Assembly: GCA_002490665.1 (NCBI GenBank)
Contig: DKUL01000010.1
Location: 21,814 to 68,822, forward strand
Direction: 5' to 3'
DNA length: 47,009 nt
DNA from: Lachnospiraceae bacterium UBA7205
GTDB taxonomy: Bacteria; Bacillota; Clostridia; Lachnospirales; Lachnospiraceae
The position numbers were made by a program, and so were the translations under genes. Below, piece after piece: positions 25,557-33,341 of the stretch (positions are counted from its first letter, which is position 1; each line of letters starts with the position of its first letter). The notes under the pieces were generated by a model. That model was not told where the DNA came from. It searched no databases and saw only the letters and a list, made by a program, of their open reading frames with translations.

Positions 25557-26192
25557 ATGGAATATAGTGGTAACGGGAGCTCTGATGTGGATAGCTGGAA
25601 GGAAGTCATTCTAGTGTACAGTTCGGCATTAAAAGAAATTGGGACAAAGCTTGAGATACTCAACGATGAATTTCAGCATGTGCACCAGTACAATCCAATC
25701 GAACATATCAAGTCAAGGATTAAGACATCGGAGAGTATCGTCAAAAAACTCAAGCGGCATGGATATGAGTCGACGATTGAAAATATGGTCAGGTATGTCA
25801 ACGACATAGCGGGCATCCGCATCATATGTTCGTTTACGACAGATATCTACCGCATTGCGGAAATGCTCGAACGGCAGAGCGACATGAACATTATATCGGT
25901 AAAGGATTACATCAAAAATCCCAAGGCAAGCGGGTATAAAAGCTACCATATGATTGTTTCAATCCCGATTTACCTGTCGGAAAAGCGAGTGGATGCAAAG
26001 GTTGAGATACAGATTCGGACAGTCGCTATGGATTTCTGGGCAAGCCTGGAGCATAAGATTAATTATAAGTTTGATGTGAATGTCCCGGAACATATCAAGG
26101 CGGAACTTTATGAATGTGCAAGGATGGTGTCGGCGCTGGATGCGAAGATGCTGTCGCTCAACGAGGAAGTAAAAGCGCTGTCACTTGTTTAG
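25557..26192 (+). CDS. Small alarmone synthetase (RelA/SpoT-domain GTP pyrophosphokinase)
   Basis: This single-domain synthetase transfers pyrophosphate from ATP to GDP or GTP, making (p)ppGpp. From the ATG at 25557 (GGGAGATG upstream) it is 211 residues; an ATG at 25542 adds five. Synthetase motifs are all present: SRIKTSESIVKKL, DIAGIRIICSF, VKDYIKNPKASGYKSYH, and the EIQIRTVAMDFWASLEHKI stretch. No HD hydrolase, TGS or ACT domain follows, so it is a small synthetase like YjbM/YwaC or RelQ. It is preceded by an AT-rich palindromic leader and followed by terminator hairpins. Confidence 0.92.
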   Translation: MEYSGNGSSDVDSWKEVILVYSSALKEIGTKLEILNDEFQHVHQYNPIEHIKSRIKTSESIVKKLKRHGYESTIENMVRYVNDIAGIRIICSFTTDIYRIAEMLERQSDMNIISVKDYIKNPKASGYKSYHMIVSIPIYLSEKRVDAKVEIQIRTVAMDFWASLEHKINYKFDVNVPEHIKAELYECARMVSALDAKMLSLNEEVKALSLV

Positions 26193-26275
26193 CGCTTTTA
26201 CCACTGTTTGATAGAGCTGCCGTGCCAAAAATGAGGAGTGCCCCGGCATCAGTCACAAGGAATGACACCGGGGCT
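26169..26275 (+). terminator. Two successive hairpins at the end of the alarmone synthetase gene
   Basis: AAAGCGCT/AGCGCTTTT overlaps the stop codon (26169-26197). GCCCCGG/CCGGGGC at 26234-26269, with an inner GTCA/TGAC, follows. The first has a short T-run and looks like the terminator; the second is a stable stem of unclear role. Confidence 0.6.
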
Positions 26276-26481
26276 ATTATGAAAAAATTTATCTATGTGT
26301 AATGAAACATCTCGATATTGTCGTTTGCTATGTATTTATATTACCATCTAATTGTGAATAAATTATGAACAAAATGTAATTTTATTGTAAATGTGTATAG
26401 ATGGATGGACAGAATGCAAAATAATATATACAGATTATACAAATGCGCTTTTGGGCAGACGAATAAAAATCCCAAATCCTG

Positions 26482-26510
26482 TTGTAAGGGAACGAATTTG
26501 ATGGTACAAT
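26482..26510 (+). promoter_or_regulatory. Putative promoter of the coiled-coil gene
   Basis: TTGTAA, 17 nt, TACAAT, leaving a leader of about 140 nt. The remaining 26276-26655 is AT-rich and shows no supported gene. Confidence 0.5.
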
Positions 26511-26655
26511 GGGCATTATACAGTTTGAGATACATCCCGTTTTTCAGGCGGCGTGGCAGATAGGAAATATGCCGTTTTGCGGCTGTGGCTGGCGCGATGC
26601 TTATGGCAGACTTCATCTGCTGTGATATACATAAGGAAAGGTACGGTTAGGGCAC

Positions 26656-27291
26656 ATGGATAATTTTATGGATAAGCTGGCACAAAAGTTTAGTGCACAG
26701 GAGATGATAAAGGCAAATTCACAGGCGGAGGCAGAGGAGATGAAACGTCTGCAGCTGCAGGTGTCGGAATATGAAAAGATTCTTCAGGAAATGAGGAAGC
26801 TCAACTACAAGAATACCGAGCTGTCTGAAAAGCTTGACCTTATGATAGGGGACAACGCAGGAAAAATCCAGGGCATGAAGGAGGACGAGCAGCGGCTTAT
26901 CGCTGCGCTGCGGGATTTGACGGACGAACAGACAAGGAACCGCGAGGCGGAACTGGAGCGCAGGGAGGCACAGCGCCTGGAGCAGGAGCGCGCAGGGGAG
27001 CTGAAAAAGGAGGCGGACATCACCACTATCGCGGAGCTGCTTGAGAATAAGTTCCAGCGCGCTGACGATTTTGTGCACAAGGAAAATGTGAAGGTGTACA
27101 GAAATGTGCAGGCAGTCGTGGTTGACGAAATCAAGCGCAGTACCGAGAATGCGCAGAATGACAAAAACGAGCTGAAAAAGGAGCTGGAAGCAAAGCTGAA
27201 CAAAGTGATGGTATGCAGCATCCTGTCCATGGCGGCATCGGCAGTCAGCGTTATTTTGTGGGCGCTTGTGGCAGCCGGAATCATCAAATAA
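26656..27291 (+). CDS. Coiled-coil protein with C-terminal membrane anchor
   Basis: The 211-residue product is almost entirely helical and charged. A coiled coil runs from about 15 to 120 (QAEAEEMKRLQLQVSEYEKI and onward). A second helical segment at about 125-185 ends in KNELKKELEAKL, and a single C-terminal hydrophobic helix (about 188-209, SILSMAASAVSVILWALVAA) follows. It has no signal peptide, so it should be tail-anchored with its coiled coil in the cytoplasm. No family is recognised; this kind is often annotated as a hypothetical in Lachnospiraceae. The flavoprotein gene follows after 11 bp, so they are probably cotranscribed. Confidence 0.7.
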   Translation: MDNFMDKLAQKFSAQEMIKANSQAEAEEMKRLQLQVSEYEKILQEMRKLNYKNTELSEKLDLMIGDNAGKIQGMKEDEQRLIAALRDLTDEQTRNREAELERREAQRLEQERAGELKKEADITTIAELLENKFQRADDFVHKENVKVYRNVQAVVVDEIKRSTENAQNDKNELKKELEAKLNKVMVCSILSMAASAVSVILWALVAAGIIK

Positions 27292-27302
27292 GGAGCCGAG
27301 GC

Positions 27303-27869
27303 ATGGCAAAGATTTCATTTAAGCCCGGAAACATGCTCTACCCGCTGCCGGTGGTGATGGTGAGCGTGGCGGACAAGGAAGGCAATACCAACATAATAAC
27401 AATTGCGTGGGCAGGCACAGTCTGCACCAACCCGCCGATGGTGAGCATTTCCGTGAGACCGTCGCGGTATTCGCACCATATGCTTGTGGAGACAGGGGAG
27501 TTTGTCGTGAACCTGACCACCCAGGCGCTTGCATTTGCCACGGATTACTGTGGCGTGCGGAGCGGGAGGGATGTCGATAAATGGAAAGAGATGCACCTCA
27601 CGCCGGTACAGTCTGACAAGGTGAAGGCGCCCTGCATTGCCGAGAGCCCGGTCAACATCGAGTGCAGGGTGGTAAAAGTGGAGAAGCTCGGGTCACATGA
27701 TTTATTTATGGCAGAGGTGGTGGCAGTGCATGTGGATGAGGCGTACATGGATGCGCGGGGCGGCTTCCATCTCGACGACGCCAGGCCGGTTGTTTACAGC
27801 CATGGCGAATACTACTGCCTGGGAAAGAAACTGGGCAGGTTCGGGTACAGCGTTCAAAAAAAGCCTTGA
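27303..27869 (+). CDS. Flavin reductase-like FMN-binding protein
   Basis: The 188-residue protein has the flavoredoxin/flavin-reductase-like split-barrel pattern. An N-terminal LPVVMVSVAD strand is followed by ITIAWAGTVCTNPPMVSISV and a loop RYSHHMLVETGEFVVNL. The C-terminal half has SPVNIECRV and HDLFMAEVVAVHVDE. Such proteins bind FMN and pass electrons in anaerobes; the partner is unknown. The ATG at 27303 follows AAGGAGCCGAGGC; an earlier in-frame start would overlap the coiled-coil gene. Confidence 0.88.
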   Translation: MAKISFKPGNMLYPLPVVMVSVADKEGNTNIITIAWAGTVCTNPPMVSISVRPSRYSHHMLVETGEFVVNLTTQALAFATDYCGVRSGRDVDKWKEMHLTPVQSDKVKAPCIAESPVNIECRVVKVEKLGSHDLFMAEVVAVHVDEAYMDARGGFHLDDARPVVYSHGEYYCLGKKLGRFGYSVQKKP

Positions 27870-27894
27870 CGTTTCCGGCATGAATCATTATTAT
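27866..27894 (+). promoter_or_regulatory. Putative promoter of the XRE-cupin gene
   Basis: TTGACG, 17 nt, TATTAT, with the -35 overlapping the flavoprotein stop codon. A small AAAAGC/GCTTTTT hairpin at 27955-27972 lies in the leader. Confidence 0.6.
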
Positions 27895-28000
27895 TATAGT
27901 AAACGCAAATTATATGATTGCCGCGAAGATGCAGCATCGGATTTTCCTGTCTGGAAAAGCCGGTGCTTTTTCTTTCCTGCTGCCGGATAAGGAGGAAGCC

Positions 28001-28546
28001 ATGAACCAGTTAGATAAAAATATAGCAGTGAATCTGAAAAGAATCAGAAAATCAAAAAATATGAGCCTTGACATGCTTGCGGAGCGCACAGGGGTCAGCA
28101 AGAGCATGCTTGGGCAGATAGAGCGGGGGGAATCCAACCCCACGGTAGCTACGATAGCCAAGATTGTGACAGGAATCCGCATATCATTTGAGGAGCTGAT
28201 TTATCCGCGCAAGGAGTCCGTGCTTATCATAGACAACGAAAAGCTTCCCCTATACAAATTCGAGGAGGGCGCCTATCAGGTGCGCTCGGTTTTTCCGTAT
28301 GACAGGCACAGGGAATTTGAGGTGTACGAGGTTCGGGTAGAGCCGGGCGGAAGCTGCGGGTGTTTTCTGGAGGATGGTGCCGACTGTGAATATATCATAG
28401 TCATACAAGGGACGCTGACGCTTGAGACGCAGGAGGGAACCTATGAAGTGGCTGCCAGCCATGCCATAAAGCTGGATGCTTCGAATGCCCACGGCTATCA
28501 CAACTACGGAAACCAGAGACTGATTCTGAACATTTTTACTGCTTAG
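28001..28546 (+). CDS. XRE-family regulator with cupin sensor domain
   Basis: The 181-residue regulator has an N-terminal helix-turn-helix (about 8-62: LKRIRKSKNMSLDMLAERTG, then SKSMLGQIERGESNPTV) and a C-terminal double-stranded beta-helix cupin (about 100-180) that should bind a small ligand. HTH-cupin proteins often control transport or catabolic genes or stress responses. It is monocistronic, starts after AAGGAGG at 28001, and gives no clear target; the flavoprotein upstream or the M23 gene downstream are candidates. Confidence 0.92.
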   Translation: MNQLDKNIAVNLKRIRKSKNMSLDMLAERTGVSKSMLGQIERGESNPTVATIAKIVTGIRISFEELIYPRKESVLIIDNEKLPLYKFEEGAYQVRSVFPYDRHREFEVYEVRVEPGGSCGCFLEDGADCEYIIVIQGTLTLETQEGTYEVAASHAIKLDASNAHGYHNYGNQRLILNIFTA

Positions 28547-28662
28547 GAATCCCTTTTCCCCCTCTTTACAATATGCCAAAAGGCTGTTAAAATAAATAGT
28601 ACGGCTTTATATACTGGAGGTCAAAAGACGGATGGCACAGTATAAGGCGATGACACAGGGGG

Positions 28663-30234
28663 ATGAATATGCGTTATTACAAAAGACTGAAGCTGTGTTA
28701 CATCGAGGCAGCCGCCATAACGCTGGCGGTATGTGCATTTTTGTTTCCGACAATACAGCTTTTTCAACATACAGGAAATAATTTCTATACAATTAAGTTA
28801 AATGGCACTGAGGTAGGAAGACTGGGCTCCACGGAGAACCTTGACACCCTGCTGATGACGGCAAGGCGCCAGGCAGTTGTGGAGAGCGGAAGTGACGAGC
28901 TGGTTTTTATGGACGCGGAGCTTGAGACGACAGGGGAGGAAAGGGTCTGGGCTGCGATAGACGACGAGGAAACCGTTGTCGCGAACATGGCAGGCGTGAT
29001 GAAGGAAAGCATACGCAAGACGCTCCATCGTTCTTACACGGTAAAGGTCAACGAGACCGCAGTGAATCTGGGGTCTTATGATGATGTGCACGAGCTTCTG
29101 GAGCAGGCGCTGTCACCGTATGATGCACAGAACCAGTACCAGGTGGAGCTGGAGCTGGACAGCGACCGCGAGATTAACGTACTTGAGGCGGTTATCACGC
29201 CGATAGAGCACAATGCGGAGGAAGAGCCGCTGAACGCGGCTGCGGGCATTGATGCGGATCTGGAGAAAATGTTTGCGGAAGTAGAGCCGGCGGTGGAAAA
29301 AAGCTTTGAGGATTACAATGCGGGGCTCACGGATATTGACTATGCGGAAAAAATCGAGGTGGTGGAGGCGTACCTGCTTGAGGAGGAGCTCAACAGCGTG
29401 GAGGAAGCCGTAAACCTTGTGACAAAGGAACAGGAGACACAGATTATCTACAAGGTCGTGTCGGGAGACACGCTTTCCCAGATCTGTCTGACCAACAATA
29501 TTCCGATGGATGAACTGATTGCCATCAATGATGCGCTTGAGGATGAGAATACGATGATACGTGTGGACCAGGAGCTTGTCATCACGGTTCCGGAACCGGA
29601 GCTGTCCATTATGTGGAAAGAGGAGCAGGTATATACGGAGGATTATGAGGCGGAAGTGCAGTATATACCAAATGATGAATGGTACACGACGCAGAGGGTG
29701 ACATTGCAGGAGCCGTCAGCCGGAAGGCGAAAAGTTGCAGCAGTCATTGAGTACAAGAATGGGCAGGAGGTCGGCAGGGAAATTTTAAAGGAACAGGTAT
29801 ATGCCGAGGCGGTGCCCAAAATTATCGAGCGTGGCACAAAGATACCGCCAACCTATGTGAAACCGATTTCCGGCGGAAGGCTGAGCTCCGGATTTGGCGC
29901 CAGAAGCGCTCCGACAAAGGGTGCGTCGACAAACCATAAGGGCGTCGACTGGGCGGTTCCTATCGGTACAACCGTTGTGGCATCCAATGCAGGCACGGTC
30001 GTACACGCGGGCTGGGCGAGCGGCTATGGTTATGCGGTGTACATTAACCATGCGGACGGCAGGCAGACAAGGTATGGTCATCTAAGCAAGGTTTTAGTAA
30101 AGACAGGGCAGACGGTATCACAGGGCGAGCGGATTGCGCTGAGCGGGAATACGGGACGAAGCACAGGCCCGCATCTCCACTTTGAAATCCGCATCGGAGG
30201 AAGTGCCGTCAATCCGCTAAAGCATTTGAATTAG
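28663..30234 (+). CDS. Membrane-anchored M23 peptidase with LysM and G5 domains
   Basis: The 523-residue cell-wall endopeptidase has an N-terminal membrane anchor (about 13-34) and a region of about 220 residues. A LysM domain follows near 262-308 (YKVVSGDTLSQICLTNN), then a G5-like domain near 325-400, and an M23 LytM domain near 410-520. Zinc ligands are visible: His425 and Asp429 in NHKGVDWA, and His504/His506 in GPHLHFE. It should cut peptide cross-links in peptidoglycan outside the membrane. An ATG at 28669 is also possible. The placement before murA is consistent with envelope growth, though the two appear to have separate promoters. Confidence 0.92.
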   Translation: MNMRYYKRLKLCYIEAAAITLAVCAFLFPTIQLFQHTGNNFYTIKLNGTEVGRLGSTENLDTLLMTARRQAVVESGSDELVFMDAELETTGEERVWAAIDDEETVVANMAGVMKESIRKTLHRSYTVKVNETAVNLGSYDDVHELLEQALSPYDAQNQYQVELELDSDREINVLEAVITPIEHNAEEEPLNAAAGIDADLEKMFAEVEPAVEKSFEDYNAGLTDIDYAEKIEVVEAYLLEEELNSVEEAVNLVTKEQETQIIYKVVSGDTLSQICLTNNIPMDELIAINDALEDENTMIRVDQELVITVPEPELSIMWKEEQVYTEDYEAEVQYIPNDEWYTTQRVTLQEPSAGRRKVAAVIEYKNGQEVGREILKEQVYAEAVPKIIERGTKIPPTYVKPISGGRLSSGFGARSAPTKGASTNHKGVDWAVPIGTTVVASNAGTVVHAGWASGYGYAVYINHADGRQTRYGHLSKVLVKTGQTVSQGERIALSGNTGRSTGPHLHFEIRIGGSAVNPLKHLN

Positions 30235-30334
30235 CTAATTTTTACATATAAAAAGTGGGTTTTTCGGCAAGGAGGTTCGTGAAAAGTACCAAAAAAATGA
30301 AAATTTTATGAAATTTACCAAGCAGTCTGGTAGT

Positions 30335-30363
30335 TTACAAATGTTTAAAATAGGTATATAATC
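30335..30363 (+). promoter_or_regulatory. Putative promoter of murA
   Basis: TTTACA, 15-17 nt, and TATATAT form a moderate promoter about 130 nt before murA. The 260-bp gap 30235-30494 otherwise contains only an AT-rich spacer and a 21-codon frame at 30384-30449 without a convincing ribosome site. Confidence 0.4.
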
Positions 30364-30494
30364 GTAACAGTTTCAGGGTTATACATGAAAAAACAGAATA
30401 TCGGAATAATAGATATGGTGAATGGAATGGTGGATGTGCTGTCCGCATAACGCGAAACAGAACGGTCAGCCACAGGAAAATAATGAGGTGAACG

Positions 30495-31787
30495 ATGGAA
30501 CAGTACGCAATTAAGGGGGGAATTCCCCTGGTTGGTGAAGTTGAAATCGGCGGTGCGAAGAATGCAGCATTAGGGGTGCTTGCCGCAGCAATTATGACAG
30601 ATGAAATGACAGTGATTGACAATATACCGGACGTGAGGGACATCAATGTACTGCTTCAGGCGATGGAGAGCATCGGTGTCATTGTATACAGGATAGACAG
30701 ACATACCGTGAGAATCAATGCATCCATGATATCAGGACTTGTTATCGAGGATGATTATATCAAGAAAATCAGGGCATCCTATTATCTGCTTGGCGCGCTT
30801 CTTGGAAAGTACAGGCATGCAGAGGTGGCGCTTCCGGGAGGATGCAATATCGGAAGCCGCAAGATTGACCTGCATATCAAGGGATTCAAGGCGCTTGGGG
30901 CAAATGTCAAGATTGAGCATGGCTTAATCATTGCAGACGCGGAGCACCTGAAAGGAGCGCATATCTATCTTGATACCGTGTCTGTCGGAGCCACGATTAA
31001 CATTATGCTCGCGGCTGCACTGGCAGAAGGGAAAACCGTGATAGAGAACGCAGCAAAGGAACCACACGTCGTTGATGTGGCAAATTTCCTGAATTCCATG
31101 GGTGCCAACATCAAAGGCGCCGGCACGGACGTAATCAGGGTATCGGGAGTCAGGAAGCTGCATGCTTCCGAGTATTCCATCATACCGGATCAGATAGAGG
31201 CAGGCACGTTTATGTTTGGTGCGGCAATTACCAAGGGCGATGTCACCGTTAAAAATGTAATACCGAAGCATCTTGAGTCAACGACGGCAAAGCTGATTGA
31301 GATGGGGTGCCAGGTTGAGGAGTCGGACGACGCAGTGCGCGTGGTGGCATCAAAGCGGCTTGAGAATACCCATGTGAAGACATTGCCATATCCGGGCTTT
31401 CCGACGGATATGCAGCCGCAGATATCCGTGTCGCTGGCACTGGCAAAGGGTACCAGCATTGTGACGGAAAGCATTTTTGACAATCGTTTCAAGTATGTGG
31501 ATGAGCTTGCAAAGATGGGATCCAACATCAAGGTTGAGGGAAACACGGCAATTATAGAAGGCGTGGAGCAGTTTACCAGCGCACGGCTCACGGCGCCCGA
31601 CCTCAGGGCAGGGGCAGCGCTTGTGCTTGCATGTCTGACAGCGGAAGGGTACAGCACGGTTGACGATATCAAGTATATCGAGCGCGGATATGAGGATTTT
31701 GAAGTGAAGCTTCAGAACCTTGGCGCACAGATAGAGAAAGTGGAGAACGAAAAGGACTTTCAGAAATTCAAGCTAAAGGTTGGCTAG
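30495..31787 (+). CDS. murA: UDP-N-acetylglucosamine 1-carboxyvinyltransferase
   Basis: MurA transfers enolpyruvate from PEP to UDP-GlcNAc, the first committed peptidoglycan step and the fosfomycin target. The 430 residues match the family. Lys22-Asn23 are in GGAKNAAL. The catalytic Cys117 is in LPGGCNIGSR, so this is a fosfomycin-sensitive type on sequence grounds. Later motifs EAGTFMFGAAITKG and PGFPTDMQPQ are intact. The start ATG follows AATGAGGTGAACG. It is monocistronic, with a terminator after it. Confidence 0.96.
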   Translation: MEQYAIKGGIPLVGEVEIGGAKNAALGVLAAAIMTDEMTVIDNIPDVRDINVLLQAMESIGVIVYRIDRHTVRINASMISGLVIEDDYIKKIRASYYLLGALLGKYRHAEVALPGGCNIGSRKIDLHIKGFKALGANVKIEHGLIIADAEHLKGAHIYLDTVSVGATINIMLAAALAEGKTVIENAAKEPHVVDVANFLNSMGANIKGAGTDVIRVSGVRKLHASEYSIIPDQIEAGTFMFGAAITKGDVTVKNVIPKHLESTTAKLIEMGCQVEESDDAVRVVASKRLENTHVKTLPYPGFPTDMQPQISVSLALAKGTSIVTESIFDNRFKYVDELAKMGSNIKVEGNTAIIEGVEQFTSARLTAPDLRAGAALVLACLTAEGYSTVDDIKYIERGYEDFEVKLQNLGAQIEKVENEKDFQKFKLKVG

Positions 31788-31806
31788 ACAATAATATCTG
31801 TGGTTG

Positions 31807-31844
31807 AAAAACGCTGGTTTTGTCCCTGACAAAAGCGGCGTTTT
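31807..31844 (+). terminator. Terminator after murA
   Basis: AAAACGCT..TTTTGTC pairs with GACAAAA..GGCGTTTT, a long stem with internal mismatches and a closing T-run. Confidence 0.75.
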
Positions 31845-31873
31845 GACAGATTTATGAAAAAATTTTTTCCCTA

Positions 31874-31902
31874 TTGACAGGGGAAATAATTCAGTATATG
31901 AT
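31874..31902 (+). promoter_or_regulatory. Promoter of the metK transcript
   Basis: TTGACA, 17 nt, TATGAT, placed about 34 nt before the SAM riboswitch P1 stem. Confidence 0.85.
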
Positions 31903-31935
31903 ATATCTGATATGACAATTCAATATTGAACGAAT

Positions 31936-32047
31936 CTCTTATTCAGAGTGGCGGAGGTACAAAGGACCTGAGAAACCACGGCAACCCCGATATGGAAGGT
32001 GCCAACCTGAGCGAGTCACTATTATGAAATAGGTCGAACAATAAGAG
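31936..32047 (+). promoter_or_regulatory. SAM-I (S-box) riboswitch
   Basis: The leader has the S-box core: CTCTTATT P1 5' strand (31936-31943), then CAGAGTGGCGGAGGTA, GAAACCACGGCAACC, and AAGGTGCCAACCTGAGCGA, with the P1 3' strand AATAAGAG (32040-32047). Binding S-adenosylmethionine should stabilise P1. The base CTTATT in the downstream terminator can alternatively pair with AATAAG of P1, so antiterminator and P1 exclude each other. It controls metK, and therefore probably also the cotranscribed regulator. Confidence 0.95.
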
Positions 32048-32073
32048 GATTTGATTATCAGTGATATTCAGGA

Positions 32074-32110
32074 AATCCGCTTATTCAGACAGAATAAAGC
32101 GGAATTTTTT
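32074..32110 (+). terminator. Riboswitch-controlled terminator before metK
   Basis: CCGCTTATTC pairs with GAATAAAGCGG (one bulged A), followed by a run of T. It should form when SAM is abundant. Confidence 0.9.
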
Positions 32111-32131
32111 CATTTTAGGAGGAAAGTACAA

Positions 32132-33337
32132 ATGGAGAAGCTTTTATTTACTTCAGAATCAGTAACAGAAGGACATCCTGACAAGGTGTGCGATGCCATT
32201 TCCGATGCCATCCTTGACGCGCTGATGGAGCAGGACCCGATGAGCCGCGTTGCCTGTGAGACAGCGACCTGTACCGGATTTGTGCTGGTAACCGGTGAGA
32301 TTACCACAAAGGCGTATGTTGACATCCCGAAGATTGTGCGCGACACCGTCAAGGAAATCGGCTACGATAAGTCCGCGTATGGTTTTGACGGAAATACCTG
32401 TGCGGTATTTACTGCAATAGACGAGCAGTCAGGCGATATTGCCATGGGTGTTGACAAGGCTCTGGAAGCCAAATTGTCCGGGGACAATTCAGAAAATAAG
32501 ATGAGCGATGCCGAGATTGAGGCAATCGGCGCCGGCGACCAGGGGATGATGTTCGGCTATGCGACAAACGAGACAGAGGAATATATGCCGTATCCCATCT
32601 CCCTTGCACATAAGCTTGCATTGCAGCTTACAAGGGTTCGCAAGGACGGTACCCTGAGCTATCTGAGACCGGATGGAAAAACCCAGGTGTCGGTCGAGTA
32701 TGATGAGAATGGAAAGCCCAGGCGGCTTGAGGCGGTTGTCCTTTCCACCCAGCATGACGAGGATGTGACACAGGAGCAGATACACGAGGATATCAAGAAG
32801 CACGTGTTCGATGCCATCCTTCCAAAGGAACTGATTGATGCCGACACGAAGTTTTTCATCAATCCCACAGGACGTTTCGTAATCGGCGGACCGCACGGTG
32901 ATGCAGGGCTTACAGGACGCAAAATTATTGTGGACACCTACGGCGGATATGCACGCCACGGCGGCGGGGCTTTCTCAGGAAAGGACTGCACAAAGGTGGA
33001 CAGAAGCGGCGCATATGCGGCGAGATATGTTGCAAAGAACCTGGTTGCCGCAGGCCTTGCGGACAAGTGCGAGATTCAGCTTTCATACGCGATTGGTGTG
33101 GCACAGCCCACATCCATCAATATCGATACATTTGGGACAGGCAGGCTTGACAGTGAGAAGCTGGTTGAAATCGTCCGCGAAAACTTTGACCTTCGCCCGG
33201 CGGGCATCATCAGGATGCTTGACCTTAGGAGACCAATTTATAAGCAGACGGCAGCATATGGTCACTTCGGCCGCAACGACCTGGATTTGCCATGGGAAAA
33301 GCTGGATAAGGTTGATGTGTTAAAGAAGTATTTGTAA
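32132..33337 (+). CDS. metK: S-adenosylmethionine synthetase
   Basis: MetK makes SAM from methionine and ATP. I start at the ATG at 32132, after AGGAGGAAAG, giving 401 residues; the open frame to 32051 runs through the riboswitch terminator and is untranslated. Family motifs include EGHPDKVCD (His15), GAGDQGMMFGYA near 134-145 and GGPHGDAGLTGRK. The gene is preceded by the SAM-I riboswitch, so expression should drop when SAM is plentiful. The next gene starts 4-13 bp after the stop with no terminator between them. Confidence 0.97.
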   Translation: MEKLLFTSESVTEGHPDKVCDAISDAILDALMEQDPMSRVACETATCTGFVLVTGEITTKAYVDIPKIVRDTVKEIGYDKSAYGFDGNTCAVFTAIDEQSGDIAMGVDKALEAKLSGDNSENKMSDAEIEAIGAGDQGMMFGYATNETEEYMPYPISLAHKLALQLTRVRKDGTLSYLRPDGKTQVSVEYDENGKPRRLEAVVLSTQHDEDVTQEQIHEDIKKHVFDAILPKELIDADTKFFINPTGRFVIGGPHGDAGLTGRKIIVDTYGGYARHGGGAFSGKDCTKVDRSGAYAARYVAKNLVAAGLADKCEIQLSYAIGVAQPTSINIDTFGTGRLDSEKLVEIVRENFDLRPAGIIRMLDLRRPIYKQTAAYGHFGRNDLDLPWEKLDKVDVLKKYL

Positions 33338-33341
33338 AAAA

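Noticed and set aside
28632..28800. Short frame starting MAQYKAMTQGDEY before the M23 gene
   Set aside because: It overlaps the M23 start in another frame and shows no conserved pattern; the GGAGG at 28615 is rather far upstream.
30384..30449. 21-codon ORF before murA
   Set aside because: It has no convincing ribosome site and no terminator arrangement like the mgtE leader.
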